DNA from: Stromatinia cepivora
Taxonomy: Eukaryota; Ascomycota; Leotiomycetes; Helotiales; Sclerotiniaceae
Direction of reading: 5' to 3'
Assembly: GCA_014898415.1 (NCBI GenBank)
Contig: RCTD01000009.1
Span: forward strand, 1,736,001 to 1,800,000
Length of the DNA: 64,000 nt
In this document: in pieces, positions 9,873 through 21,977 of the stretch
How the letters are laid out: every line of letters begins with the position of its first letter
Numbering within the stretch: the first letter of the stretch is position 1
Translations under genes and position numbers: made by a program
Notes under the pieces: model-generated
The model's input: only the letters and a program-made list of their open reading frames with translations
Databases searched by the model: none
Told to the model about the DNA's origin: nothing

Positions 9873-11992
9873 TTTACATTTCTTATTTATTTCTTATTCC
9901 CCAATAATCAAAAGTATTCGAGTTCGTTGGTAAAAATGAGGAACAATATGTTAATCTTACTGGAGGGTAGATTCGATTCCACTGCTGGACTAGGATGAAA
10001 TCCCATATTTTGCTATAAAGGCGTTATACCTTCTGAACTTTGAGGTCAGCAGATCGTTGCAGTAAGATGATCCCTTGCAATCTAAACGCTCTATGTAGTT
10101 CTATATTTCAAGGCTGTTTGCGGGAATAGTGCGGTGAATTACTAGTTTGTTAGAGAAGGCGGGGAAGAGGGAAGATGGGGAGTATGTGCTGGTTATAGAT
10201 TTTGAGGAATGTCGGTGATGACCATGAGGATCGTACATAAACGATAATAATGAGGATATGAGATAACAATAAAAAGCTGTGGGTAGGTGATAATATATCT
10301 AAGAATAATCTGATATTTATCACTAGGAGTCCTGCGCTAAGGAGAACTTGAGGTGACGTTCTGGGGTAGTCACTTTGGGCATCAAGGCCGGCATGACGGT
10401 GGACCTCTCTGTGTTCGTGGGGAGCAAGGTATGTATGGTTAGGACTTTATATACTCGAGGTGTATAGATCTCATGGTGTTCAATAGCTCGATGAAACGAA
10501 GTAAGATCTTACAAGTGCTGACTGCCAGCTAGGTTTGAGATGAGATTTTGGGTGACGCAGCAATTACGGACCACTTTGCCGTGATGAGCAAAAATAATTC
10601 TCCTAGATGTATAAAAATGAACTACATCATGTACGTGAAATACCAGAATTATATAGATGGGGTTTCTGGTGCTTGGAGCCAAGGATGGCAATATCCTGGC
10701 ATGCCGCGGCCCCCTTGTAAGATCTTACCATTCATTGTGAAAACTGCAGAAGTTTGCAACAGGAACATTCTCATTTACTGCCCATGTTCACTTATCAATG
10801 GGGATAGAAAACTAAAGAAAACGATGTTTTGTACCCCCTTTCCAGTATGCATAAAACCAAATGACAATCAAAAGAATCACTGGTGAAGAATATGGCTGGT
10901 CATGAATCCAAGTCACGTCTTATAAAATCATCCTCGTTTTTGGATATCACAAACCGTGAATATTAAGACCAGATATTCTTACCCAAAAGTTCTCAAGCAC
11001 CAAGGGGATAGGGAAAAGAATTTTCTTAAGCCAATCATGCCAGCCATGTAAATGATAAGTTTGCTAGAAACCAAGCGCTCGAGCCGCGGCCCTTTATATT
11101 CATCAACTTCAAAAATAGATATCTGACTAGTGATCACTGGCACCTTGGATCCCAAACTGTATCTATATCTAACCGAAATCGTTTTGCGCCATATTACCCC
11201 AGGTGAATAACATCTCTCATTTATTTACTCTGGTACTATAAACTCAAAAGTTCTTCGATGCGTGAGCTACAAAATATTACCATATGCATCTAATTCAGAT
11301 CTCCAGCGAATAACGAAGCTGAGCTTCAACGTTGCCTCGGAGACCGAGATTTGAAGAACTTTGGAGAACAACGACGTCAGATTAAACTTCATGTCCGATA
11401 AAAGTAGTCTAAGGGTGAGGCCTTTAGTCAGGACTAGACAGCGCGACAACGGTAGCACTATATATTCGGTGACGTTTATAAATAAAGATAGGCAATGAAA
11501 ATACTTTCCGATAACTAGTGACAAGGTCAGGGGGAGACAGGATGTGCACTCATTTCCAAGGCCCAATTTGAGACTTCGCCTAAAAAGAAAGACCGAAAAT
11601 TCCGGCACGGAAAATCACCGACTAAGACATGAATTATCAGCGAATGGCTGTTAGAAATTAATACGAAGCAATCTAGTAAGGTTCCTACGCTATACTCATA
11701 GCTAAATAAATGGAAATTTTCGATGGAAACTCTTCATGCTGGCGGTAAACATCAATGATTTGTAGCTAGAGATAAGTCAAGAATAGATTTAATACCCTAA
11801 TATATACATACATAGAAGTGAATATAAGATAGGTATAAAGAATCCAATGCACCAAAAGAATGGTAGCGGCTCTAGGTACGTTTTCCAACCCTCCCACCTC
11901 TCAGGCAGTCGAAAATCAGCTACTAGCTGTTCTATACCCTGACCTCATCACCCCCTCCTCGTCTAATCACCACCCAGACCCACTCCATCCCC
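9873..11992. other. Intergenic, no supported gene
   Basis: Mixed-composition DNA between the hAT and the glucanase gene. Frames at 10548-10886 (+) and 11267-11608 (-) have no recognisable domain, no intron logic and ordinary length for chance ORFs. Nothing structured seen. Confidence 0.5.
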
Positions 11993-13063
11993 CTATAGCT
12001 GATAAACCTTAACCGAATTAATAAGCCAATAAGCCTGCTGGAACGCGCCGGGATTCTGCCCCACAAACGCATTACACGTCCCCGCCAACCCGGCACAATT
12101 CCCACTACTCCAAACTGCACCCGCCCAATCTCCACAAAAAGTAGTATCAAAAACGATACTCTGATCCTTGAAGAAACTATCCATATTACATCCACTTCCC
12201 CCGTTAAATGCCACGACTGGTAATCCCCAATTCCCCGTTACGGGATTCCCGGCAGTGATATCAGCTGGTACGCTACCGCGAGGCCAGAACCAGACGTAGA
12301 TTCCGGAGGATTCCCATTGCACGGCGTAGACGCCGCCTCCGACATTGTTGAAACCGGTCCCGTAGGAATTGGGTTTGTTGGTTGCGACGCCGCAGCCGTT
12401 GTAGCCGTTGTTGGAATTGCAGTTTGAATCGCTTGGGGTGATGCCGGGTTGGGAACCGGCTGTGTTGATTACGCAGCCGGGTGCTGTGTGAAGGGTTATG
12501 CTGTTTGTACTGGCGAGACTGACACCTTCGATGACATCAATTTCTCTGAGATACGATCAGTATTGTTCTTATAGGAATGCAATGTAGAAACAGGAACGCG
12601 GAAGGAAGGGAAAGACTTACCCAGTATAAGGCCAGTGAGGTCCAACAAGCCAAAAGGCAGGCCACACACCACAAAGAGAACCAGGCATATGGGCGATATC
12701 CGCAATAAAAAGACCATGATTATACGACTTGTTACTCGAAAGTCTAACGGATGCACGACCAGCTGCAGGATTAATAGTCTTGGAGTCAACACCTAAGTAA
12801 ATTTGTCCATTATTGGTATTGATAAGACCTTGCGCTGAGGCCGCTGATTGGGATTGATATGATACATATCCATGAGTAGGATCTTCACCTGTAAAGAAGC
12901 TAAATGCCGAAAAGAAGTTCTTGGAATTGTAAGTATCTTTTAGGTGGTAGGTAGCAGTTGCATATTGTTGATAGGTTCCTTGGAGATTTGTGGCAAGAGC
13001 AGTGATTGTGAGAGGAAGGGAGAGTAAGATGGTTTTATAAAAGAGGGTAGATTTGGGAGACAT
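11993..13063 (-). CDS. Secreted GH16-family endo-beta-1,3(4)-glucanase
   Basis: Exons 13063-12621 and 12545-11993 (minus) encode 331 residues. The intron 12546-12620 has GTAAGT and CTCAG ends, phase 2. Residues 1-22 form a signal peptide (basic MSPKSTLFYK, then a hydrophobic run ending near ALA). The GH16 fold follows: WPAFWLVGP, then the catalytic E-x-D-x-x-E motif EIDVIEGVS with nucleophile about E149 and acid/base about E154, split from WPYTG by the intron. C-terminal strands contain YAVQWESSGIYVWFWP and IVFDTTFCGDWAG. It cleaves mixed or beta-1,3 glucans of cell walls, outside the cell. The start is ATG 13063; an upstream in-frame TTG is not used. The protein ends soon after the catalytic domain, with no GPI-anchor signal evident. 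Confidence 0.93.
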
Positions 13064-14606
13064 CTCGCTTTGTTTCAAGGATAGGTATGTATAAAATGAA
13101 GAATATTACACAAACTTCTTGCGAAGGCCGCGAAAGCCAGTCAATGTTACGCTTTAAGGAAGGTAAATGCAAGAAGTCAATCAGAAGAAGCGTAAGATCT
13201 ACCGTTAGAAGATCTTAAGTGGAAATGATGAACATTTATATGCTCATTCTAGGAAAAGCTATCACTTTTCCAGAACGCGGAGGTGGTTAGTAAGATCACT
13301 TGCGATAAACCGCATCACCGAATTTAGAAATTAATCCCGTCTTGTGAGTGTTACAATCATTCCTTGCGTACACGAGTAGCACATCGACATATTGCAACGT
13401 AATCGAAGTATCTTCTGATATAAAAACCATGTGAGGAAATCCGGGGTAATTCTCCATCTCCATTCTTGGCTCTTCAGGACCGGAACGAGGGTTTTTTTTT
13501 TTCCAACAAATCATACATCTATCCAATGAAAAGCACTTTCCAATTTGGTATTTAATATCCAAATCCATGGAATTTCTGCTGAAGAAGACGGAAGGAATAA
13601 ACTGCAAGGGGTAAAGGTGACCAGAACATGCGAGCATCGTCCCCACGAATGAAAGTTCTCAGAATGGTTATTATATATTATCATTTATGCCAACTAGAGA
13701 AGCCACAGAAGTTGGTAATCCAATGTTGATCGTTTCCCATGTGTATTCTCTTAAATTAAGGGGTTACGGAGCTTTTATGACCACTTGGAACACAAAGATC
13801 TGAGCTACTCGACAATCTGACAGAAGTAACCTTAACACTAAGTAAGCTCTGTAGAAATTAGAGAAAACCTATCAATTGCTACAAAAGTTTTGAAAGGTCC
13901 GTTTCAAATAGTGTCAGCAGCGTAATACTGAAATCTGGGGTATGCGTTGTTTACCCTCGTGAACCAAATTACCGGACCCTTTTCTATATCGGCTGATATC
14001 TTCCTATGAAAATTTCCAATCATTTGATCGCGTATTACCACCGAGTATATGTCCGGTTGAATTCTTTAACACTTATATTGTTCCTTTTTTATATTTTCTG
14101 GGGAAATATCCCAGGAAACGCGGGGATGTAAGACCTCGCTAGTGATAGGTCGTGGCATTGTGGCGCTTGTGGATTTAACCATATTTTTAACCGTAAAAAG
14201 TAGTTCCATACTATACCGAAGTGTATTGATCCTTCCGATATATGAGATTCGGCCTAATTTGCTTTATAGTTCCTAGTAATACCGGTCTGGCTTGTGTTGG
14301 TTCATGCGGAACGGAATATTTACCGCATAAGATCCCAATGAGTGCTCTCCCGTCTGACACATGTTAAATCCACCGATATTGCATTGGCATTAGCTGAGGT
14401 GAATTGATCACATTAGTTTCAGTAGATCGTGATCTTAAAGAAATATGGCAACAGATCAAAGAATAACATGAGAATAATGAAAAGATCTCTGACCTTACTG
14501 TGGAAATTCTTCGATTGAACTAATTACAGACGCTGTTCTACACTACTCTTTGATGCTGTTAGCCGTAATAATACCTCCACCTTTTGAAGTACCATACAGA
14601 ATGAAA
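13064..14606. other. Intergenic, no supported gene
   Basis: About 1.5 kb upstream of the glucanase. A 116-residue minus frame (13296-13646) lacks signal peptide, domain or splice support. Nothing else seen. Confidence 0.5.
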
Positions 14607-15642
14607 TCACTGATCTATCCGCTCTACTGGACGTTTTCCCCCATGTCCCGGCGGTGGCGGGGACCAGTCTGGATGGCGGTAAGATGGATCCCAGATTCCA
14701 CGCCGTGGTATCCCTTCATCTCTAACTGAACGACCGCGATTAAGAGAGTTAAGAGGCAAACTTACAGACTGGTCTGGATCCTCAGCTAGCGCAATACAAC
14801 TATACCTATAATCCCTACCTCCATCCATCTCGACAAGTCCTCCAATACACCGCTTTAATACATGCTCACTCAAAAGGTCTTCGCCCTCTTCCAATTGTCC
14901 CCTCCGAACTGGACCCACTCTACTCCCCTCCAATTCCCACAACCATCCATCATCTCCCTTTACAAAAGCCACAAAATGTTGTCCTAAATTCCCTTTTCCA
15001 GCTGGTGGTTTTGTATCGCCCAATTCTGCACAAGACTGGTGAGCCTCCTCGAATGCTTCATTGTCGTACAACAGCTGTGCTCGCGCTTCAGGCTTTAAAG
15101 GAATACATTTTTCATAAAGTTGAGATAATGTGGTATCGGGGAGGATGTATCTCTGAGCCGGACCATTCAGAAGGCAATGTAACAGACCAATAGAACCACA
15201 AGCGCCACCAATTATTTGTTTGAACCAAATGACAGGCTCATCAGCGCCGGACTTCTCATAGGGGTCTCTTGCCATGTCTTTCGCAAGTCGACTTGTTTCC
15301 CAGACAGGAGTTAATGGAATAATGAATAGAAGAGCGTAGATGGGACGAGGGATATGTTCGAGTAGTTCCAATTCGGTAAGTGAATAAACATCGTAGAATT
15401 TAAGAGCGGGAGAAAGACCAAGCTTTGCTGCGAGTGTATTCATGACTTCCGGGCTGTTCTCTAATTGGTTGTTAGTATATTTTATCCGTAATAAATGATA
15501 ATCTCAGGTCGCTTGTACCGAGTTTCGTGAAGATTTTTCTACCCTCGATAATACTTGCGCCTGATGGCAACGTCGTTTCCGCAGTCATGAATGACTCATT
15601 ATCAATATCTATATCCATATCCATATTCATATCCATATCCAT
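14607..15642 (-). CDS. Ubiquitin C-terminal hydrolase, UCH (peptidase C12) family
   Basis: Exons 15642-15519 and 15460-14607 (minus) encode 325 residues. The intron 15461-15518 is phase 1, with GTACAA, branch ACTAAC and TTAG; it joins KIFTKL to ENSPEVMNTLAAKLGL, the usual UCH N terminus. The first ATG opens a repeated Met-Asp run (MDMDMNMDMDIDIDNESF). Catalytic elements: the oxyanion glutamine and cysteine in KQIIGGACGSIGLLH (about Q123, C129), histidine in GQHFVAF (about H203), and WELEGSRVGP where the family usually has ELDG, so Glu replaces the catalytic Asp (about E219). It removes ubiquitin adducts in the cytosol or nucleus. A 40-nt GTAAGT...TTAAC...CAG segment (14726-14765) near the 3' end could be a second, very short intron. 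If it is spliced, the C-terminal tail changes frame and ends near 14624. Confidence 0.9.
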
Positions 15643-16291
15643 ATTTTGACTGTGAGGTAGATGTATGGCGGAATAGTTGTATGTGAAGTAATTGTATGAT
15701 GAAGAGCTGTTACGCGACGTAATTGTAAGCCGAAGTAAAATAGTTTAATGATATCGCGATCTCCAAAATGATGGATTCAGAATGCTGGTTGTATGTTTAT
15801 TGACGAATGATTTAAAAACCGAAGTTACCAATATAAATAAATAAAGGTAGGTAGCTACACCGACAAGTCACGACACTTCCTTCCTTTTGGGCCTGTGTAA
15901 CCATCACCAGTAAATTAGTAAGCCATAGATCCAAGGAAGGAGGATTCGAACGACTTACAATAGTATCAGGGAATTCAATCTAATTCATAAGACTTTCTGC
16001 GGTTATGATACAAGAACCATTTATATTCATTAATATTTCATTTGGCCACCATTATCAAGCTGAACTCCTTCCTGCCAAAGATAAAATCAACAACGACCAA
16101 GTTCGTGAAACTCATTATTCATTAAGCCCTCCTCGATCTCTCCAAGTTTTAACAAAGTACGATCCTGTCTTCCTCATTCCTCCCCGTTCCTCTTTCTATA
16201 ACTATCAAGCCATAATCATCAAGTTCAATCGTCCTTACCAAAAAACAAAAAATTCTCAACTCAGCGTCGTAAAACCTCCTCATGCCCAGTT
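15643..16291. other. Intergenic between UCH and MFS genes
   Basis: Promoter side of the UCH gene and 3' side of the transporter. No gene, RNA or repeat recognised. Confidence 0.45.
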
Positions 16292-18454
16292 TCAAGGAAG
16301 TACAATCCTCCCCGCCCCACCACTATCCCTCCTCTCCAACCTCCATACAATCACGAACCCCAGCCCCATCAAACCAGCCGCCAATAAAAACCCACCCCTC
16401 TCACCCATCCAACCCCTAAAATCCCAATTCCCAAGGTCCACAAGTCCATCATTTGCACCCTCATTCCCATTGTCATTTCCACCCATCCCCATCGAACACC
16501 CTAAACTCCATACTCCCGTCGCCAAACAAGCTCCTACCTGTTCTATCATCCCCATCCTCACATACAGCTTTTCCATCTCCGATATTCCTTTCCATTTTCC
16601 TTTTCCCTTCCCATTAATCCCACCCACCTCAGAATCTACACCCACATCCACATCTCCTAAAACACTCCGAGTAGATATAAATCCTCCCTCCTTCCCACAA
16701 TCCTCATCACTAAACCCATTCAAACTCGTCGAACTCCCAAGACCAGAAACCAACCCACTCCCCCAAGCCATCAAAGCAACTTGTACCGGACTACCAGCCA
16801 CACTCGCTCCAATCGCCATCCAAAACACCACTCCCTTCGTCGTAGGAAGTGCTAAGAGTATTAAACTCGTTATATTAGCTATTGAACTACATTTTAGAAT
16901 TATTACATCACTCTCCCCCCTTCTTTCTATACCTTTCATTTCCTCGGCTTGGCTCCCGCAACTCGGATCCTCGTTTTCTTCGGCGCCGATAAATAATACC
17001 CGTAATTTCCTTTTCAGTTCAATGTATCCTTGGATTCGGGGAAGGATGTAGAGTAAAATACCAGCGCCTAATAGACAAAAGCTATAAACAGTGGTAGTAA
17101 TATCGTATGAAAGATTTTGCGAGAGATTTGTGAATTGTGGGTAGAGAATATGAATTCTGAGTGAGAAAGTGACGAGGAAGAGGAGAGAGAGCAGTAAAAT
17201 TTGCAATTCATTGCGTGGTTTCAGTCGTGGTGACGGCATGGGACTTTTATTGATAGATAATGAGGATGAGGTGTCGGCATATTTTGATGTTGTTGACGCT
17301 TCTGAGCTGTTGTCTTCTGAGTCCGACATGACATCTCTATATCGATCCCTTTCCGCACCTGTATTTTCTCCATCAAGTCCTACGTCGGTAGGTGAATTGA
17401 TAACTTTTACAGAAGGCAAAAACATCGTCATTCCCACAGCAATAACCCTAAATCCAATCGCAAGTGCACAAATAACCCAAATGCCCCATTCATACTTCAA
17501 CAAAAAGCCCGCTAGCGAAAGAGCTTTGAAGCTGCTAAAGAGCTGTAGAGAAACCAGGCAATAGAGTGTTGAAGACCTAGGATTTAATTGTCAGCAATTC
17601 GGTACAGGAGAGGACTAGCTCAGACGTATATGAGATTGCAAAGAAAATGATATTGGTATAAAGACTTCGTGAGATAAGCCACGGGAAAAACTTACAACTC
17701 CCCATTCCCATCGTTACTCCCACCCCTCACCCCCTCACCGACATAAGTATACAGCAAACTCGTCATAACCACCTGTCCCCCACCCAACAAATCAAAAATC
17801 GGAATGAGATATATCCATCTAATATCCCACGTATCAGAGTTCCAACCTATTCAAATCATATTTTTGTTAGCTTCTCTTCTCTGTTCCTTTCCCACTGTCG
17901 CATGTAAACAAAACTAAATAAAAGAACTCACAAACAAACCCCCACCAACACCCCGCAACCACACTACTGCCCGCCGCCACCACAACCACCAATTTCCTTC
18001 CCTGCAAGGGGGCCTGCCAGAACACCTTCTTTCCACTTCCCCAATATCTCCCAGAAATCCACCCCCAAAACCCCGTTAGAAAAATCCCCGGTAAATAACA
18101 TAAAAACTGGGGGATTCCATTGATCTCCGCTATTCGGGATTGCAGGGATGAGGGTTTACATTGCTGTTCTCCTGCTAAATATATTGTTGAGGCGGTTGGG
18201 AAAGAGGGGGAAGAGGAGGAAGAAGGCTTATAAGTATTACATATATACTTTTCGATAAGCGGTAGAGATGTGGAACTGAGCAGGAGAGAGGAGATTGTGG
18301 AGAGAGTTAGGAGGATTGTTGCTATTTGACTTGGTGTGAATTTTTTGGGTTTGGGGATGAAGTAGCAGAGGAAGAAGGAGATGGAGATGGAGATGGAGGA
18401 GAGGAAAAAGGAGGGAGAGCAAGAAGAGCGGGATAAAGAATTAGGCCGAGCATC
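16292..18454 (-). CDS. Major facilitator superfamily transporter (exon ends partly unresolved)
   Basis: Three minus-strand exons: up to 18454-17932, 17846-17697 and 17576-16292. The first holds TM1 (ATILLTLSTISSLLL), LPLIEKYIC and then SRIAEINGIPQFLCYLPGIF, the N-terminal half typical of fungal MFS proteins. Exon 2 gives RWIYLIPIFDLLGGGQVVM and LLYTYVGE, the TM4-5 pattern. Exon 3 carries the remaining helices, a Ser/Asp-rich central loop and the last TM. Intron 1 (17847-17931) has GTGAGT and AATAG and keeps frame. Intron 2 (17577-17696, GTAAGT...CCTAG) does not keep frame with the nearest sites, so its junction is wrong by a base or uses another acceptor. No ATG lies in frame at the 5' end, so a small first exon is missing. 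Substrate unknown; plasma or vacuolar membrane. Confidence 0.75.
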
Positions 18455-19605
18455 CGGATGAATGGGTTATGCTACGGGAAGGATTGGGATATAGATTGAA
18501 GAGATGAGAGGAAGAGCGAGATTGATTTGATGATGACGCAAACGAGAGGCGGAGAACAATGATGAGACGGAATAAGTGTGAGGAAGAAGTAAGTAACAGA
18601 ACATAACAATGAAAAAGAAAAAATAAACCCGAATACAAGAGATAAGAAGAGATAATAATGGCCGCCGTTACACAAACACAACTACAAATAAGCACAACAG
18701 ATAAAAATACCTAGCACATACCCACGCATAAAATCCTTGATTATACGATTGTGAGACTTAGTACGAAGGATATACCGATTCACCAATACTCAACAATCAA
18801 TGATTAAGTAGAGAATGAAGCAACCCCTCGGTCGAAAAAACCAGAACCTTCCCACGCATCAGATAGCCTAAACTTTCCTCCAATCCCCGCACACTCTTCT
18901 TTCTTGCTAAACTCCCTTTTATTTTCGTCCTCTCTCTTTAAGCTGTACCTACCCAGCCAACCTCTTCCACCAACCCCCTCCCCCTTCATCCTCTCCTTAC
19001 CACAACCGCCAACTCCCCATGCTACAGGAAAACCACAAACTCCATGCAGCCACCTATCCTCATTCCGTGCTTATCCTGTTTTAATCAAGAAATGCTGCAT
19101 TTTCCATCCCATCTCGTGATAATTTATCATCTCGTGCCTTGCACCCATACACAAATATATGCATCTTTAAGAATCTTCAGGAATCTCCATGCAATTGACC
19201 TCACAGCTGAAAACATGGGATGAAGTATGAAGCACTACTTCGCTATTGTACCACATCACAAGTCTAACAAGATCGAGATTTTCGTACGCTGGAAAGATAA
19301 GACGAGGACGAAGGACATGAAGAAGATCCACTCAGTCTATCTACCAAAAATCCAGTCCTATTCACTTCCTTGATACCAGTACCAACCAACCCAAATGATA
19401 AATAATTTCCATTTCTAATTCTAAACTTCAGATTTTGATATAATCGTACCCTGCAATAATGCTATCTTCGCATCTTCCCAAACAAGAATGCATACATACA
19501 TACAGCATACAACATACAACATACAATACCGGCACCACAAAGGCCCCAAAATCTATCCGTTGTTTTCTCCCGAATCTATAAGCCCCCCTTATCCGTATCC
19601 TAACC
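18455..19605. other. Intergenic, CT/GA-rich
   Basis: Polypyrimidine/polypurine-biased promoter and spacer DNA. It must contain the missing first exon of the MFS gene. Small ORFs here are low-complexity (Leu/Ser/Phe) and not supported. A TACATACA/ACATACAATAC run lies at 19495-19530. Confidence 0.45.
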
Positions 19606-20957
19606 CTAAATACCCAACCACCCCTTCCCCCTCTCGTAAACATAAAAACTAACCGCCACCATCGGCACAACCTTCACATACCCAATCGTGAGTCCCACAA
19701 AGAATCCCCTCCACCCCCTCTCCCTAACAATCATTCTCGCGGTCTCCGCAATATGTAACCTCCTCCCGTCCCCGACCGTCCCTCCAACTTGCATTCTCCT
19801 CCTAATAACCTCCAACGGATACGCACTCGTTTGACTCACCAACCCCGCTATACCACCAGCAAATAATTCCGCCCACGATCTAAGAGGCACTGCTTTATTC
19901 TCCGCATAATGAGCCGGTTTAGGAAGTGTTGTATATTTCCTCACAGCTTTATGTCTTAATAAATCACCCGCGGTATCATGTGTTAAAAACGACATTCCAG
20001 CATACGGCAACATTCCCAAAATCGTAGCCGAGAACCCTCTATAAAAATTCGCAAGTCCACTTTTCGGCACTATAGCCTGAACTGCATTTTCTGCGCCGGA
20101 AACTAATCCCACCGTAGATGTCCTCGGCGCAGGAGGAACCTCATGATAAATCTTCCTACAAATCTCACCCAAGCCTACCCCTCTTTTCTTCGTCTCAAAC
20201 GCCAATCGTACCCTCATTACCTCAAGCGGATACGTAAAAAACACACTAGTTACCCCCGCCAAACTACCACTTATAAGTCTTCGAAACGGGGTTTCATATT
20301 CGTGTTTCGGTATTATCACTGCGCGGATTTGTTCATAGGCTAAAAATTTTATAGCTGCGTAAGGGAATATACGGAGAATTGTTGCAGAGTGGCCGCGAAA
20401 GAGTCCGCGGAGTCCTTCGTCCGTGTGGATGTCGCGCATGGCGGTTATGTAGCCGAACCAGCTGCCGGTGTATTTGGCGAATTGAGGGTTACTGGCTTGA
20501 AAGAGGATTTTCACTCGATCGAGGGGTGCCACCACAGTTTTTGCCTGGTGAATGTTATGTTAGCTATATGCCTTTATCTCTAGATTTCTGTGCTGCAGAG
20601 TTTGTGGATAGAGTCCGAAGAAAATAGCAAACTGAAAATACATACCGCACTACCAGCCAAACCCCCCGCCAACCCGGTCCTCCATATATAATCCCAACTC
20701 TGTTTATTTCTGATCTCCTTTTCCGTTGTCCTTTGCCTCCTCCCTTCCCTTATAACTACCCCATTCCCCCCCAATTCTACTGCATCATCATCTGTAGGAG
20801 AGATAGTCGGCGCGGGTTTCCTCCTCGCCTCAGCAACTGCGCTTGCCATGCCTTGGTTGCCTTTATGTGTCTCTCGTGATCCGTTCTCGTTCTGCTCGTT
20901 CCGCTCGTTATGTCCTGTAAATATATTCGTTGAGCTCGATGAGGCATCCTTGGTCAT
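19606..20957 (-). CDS. LEU5: Mitochondrial carrier, Leu5-type coenzyme A transporter
   Basis: Exons 20957-20646 and 20544-19606 (minus) encode 416 residues. The phase-0 intron 20545-20645 has GTATGT and CACCAG and splits the first carrier signature after GSA. Three repeats carry the mitochondrial carrier motif P-x-D/E-x-x-K/R: PLDRVK, PLEVMR and PLEVIR. The sequence around the first one (WRTGLAGGLAGSA then AKTVVAPLDRVKILFQASNP) is the pattern of fungal Leu5p / animal SLC25A42, which import coenzyme A across the inner mitochondrial membrane. A hydrophilic N-terminal extension of about 85 residues precedes TM1, and a Lys/Pro-rich loop sits between repeats 2 and 3, both common in fungal Leu5 proteins. 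Assignment to CoA rather than another nucleotide-like substrate rests on this family resemblance. Confidence 0.9.
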
Positions 20958-21977
20958 ATCATATCCATTCGTTTAATGCAATTTTGCTCTCTTATTATTA
21001 TCAATCAATCCACGATAACAATTTCTCACATTTCAGTTGTCCCAATGTTTTCCCTAACACTCCATTTGTGTAGTCGAAAGCCGATCGCTTTGGGAACTTT
21101 ATAACAACTCGATATTCAATCAAATCAAATCGTTTGTATGCAGCGCAGTGCAGTATGTATTTTTATTTAGTCTTCCAAATCTATGCCCGCAAACGTCATA
21201 CTAGCGCCTTACAATCGGTAAATCGGTAAATCGGTAAATCGGTCCTCGGTAATCTTTAAATCTTTCAAATATTCAAATCTTCCCCTTCCCTCTTAAAATG
21301 TCTAAGTTTATTTTACCATAAATTCTTGAACATTTATATCTTCGATATTTATAAACAAAATGTTGAGCGACCTTTTTTTCTTTTGGCAATGACTAAATTT
21401 ATTCTTCCAAAGAGAACATTTCTCCTTTTTTGATACCAACAAACAAACCTCGGAAACCGGTATCCATCGGCTTAAAATCGTCAGCTGCATTGACCTAAAA
21501 TTGATTCGTCCTTTAAATGCTTCAGGGGGACCAAGCAAATGAATATATTGGGTATCAGATTTAGATAATACGTATTTACTAATGTATTAGTATCGCAAAA
21601 ATATGTTATACAAATCCCCAAATTCCAAAGCAGATTACGACTTAAATGAATAGTAGAAGTATTTGCAAATATCAATTGAATATACATCTCCGAACTTTTT
21701 CATCGATGCAAACCACCCATTCCCATGTCCATGTCCATTTCTATTTCCATGCCCATACCAAACGCCTTCAGTCAATCAAATCAAATCAACAGATGAAGCA
21801 ATCGTATCATCTTCGACCAACCCAAGAATAGAGCAGCGACCGCACATTATGTATGTTTTTCCAACTCCCCATTCCCATCCCATCCAACCACCATTTTTTG
21901 ATATCCCCTTCCCTTACCTTCCCATATGCACTCCATCCATCCATCCAATCGATCAATCAACTCAATAACTTTTTACT
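20958..21977. other. Intergenic, promoter of the carrier gene
   Basis: No gene. A short tandem repeat of AATCGGTA (four to five units) lies at about 21213-21243. Small frames are not supported. Confidence 0.5.

Noticed and set aside
9960..9995. ATTCGATTCC, similar to a tRNA T-loop
   Set aside because: Flanking bases cannot form the T stem and no cloverleaf is possible.
10548..10886. 112-codon plus-strand frame
   Set aside because: No domain, no splice logic, poor coding character; likely chance.
11267..11608. 113-codon minus-strand frame
   Set aside because: No recognisable features and isolated between AT-rich stretches.
13296..13646. 116-codon minus-strand frame as a possible small protein
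   Set aside because: No signal peptide or conserved pattern; opening residue context is weak.
16005..17051. 348-codon plus-strand frame rich in Pro and Ser
   Set aside because: It is the antisense shadow of the MFS transporter exon.
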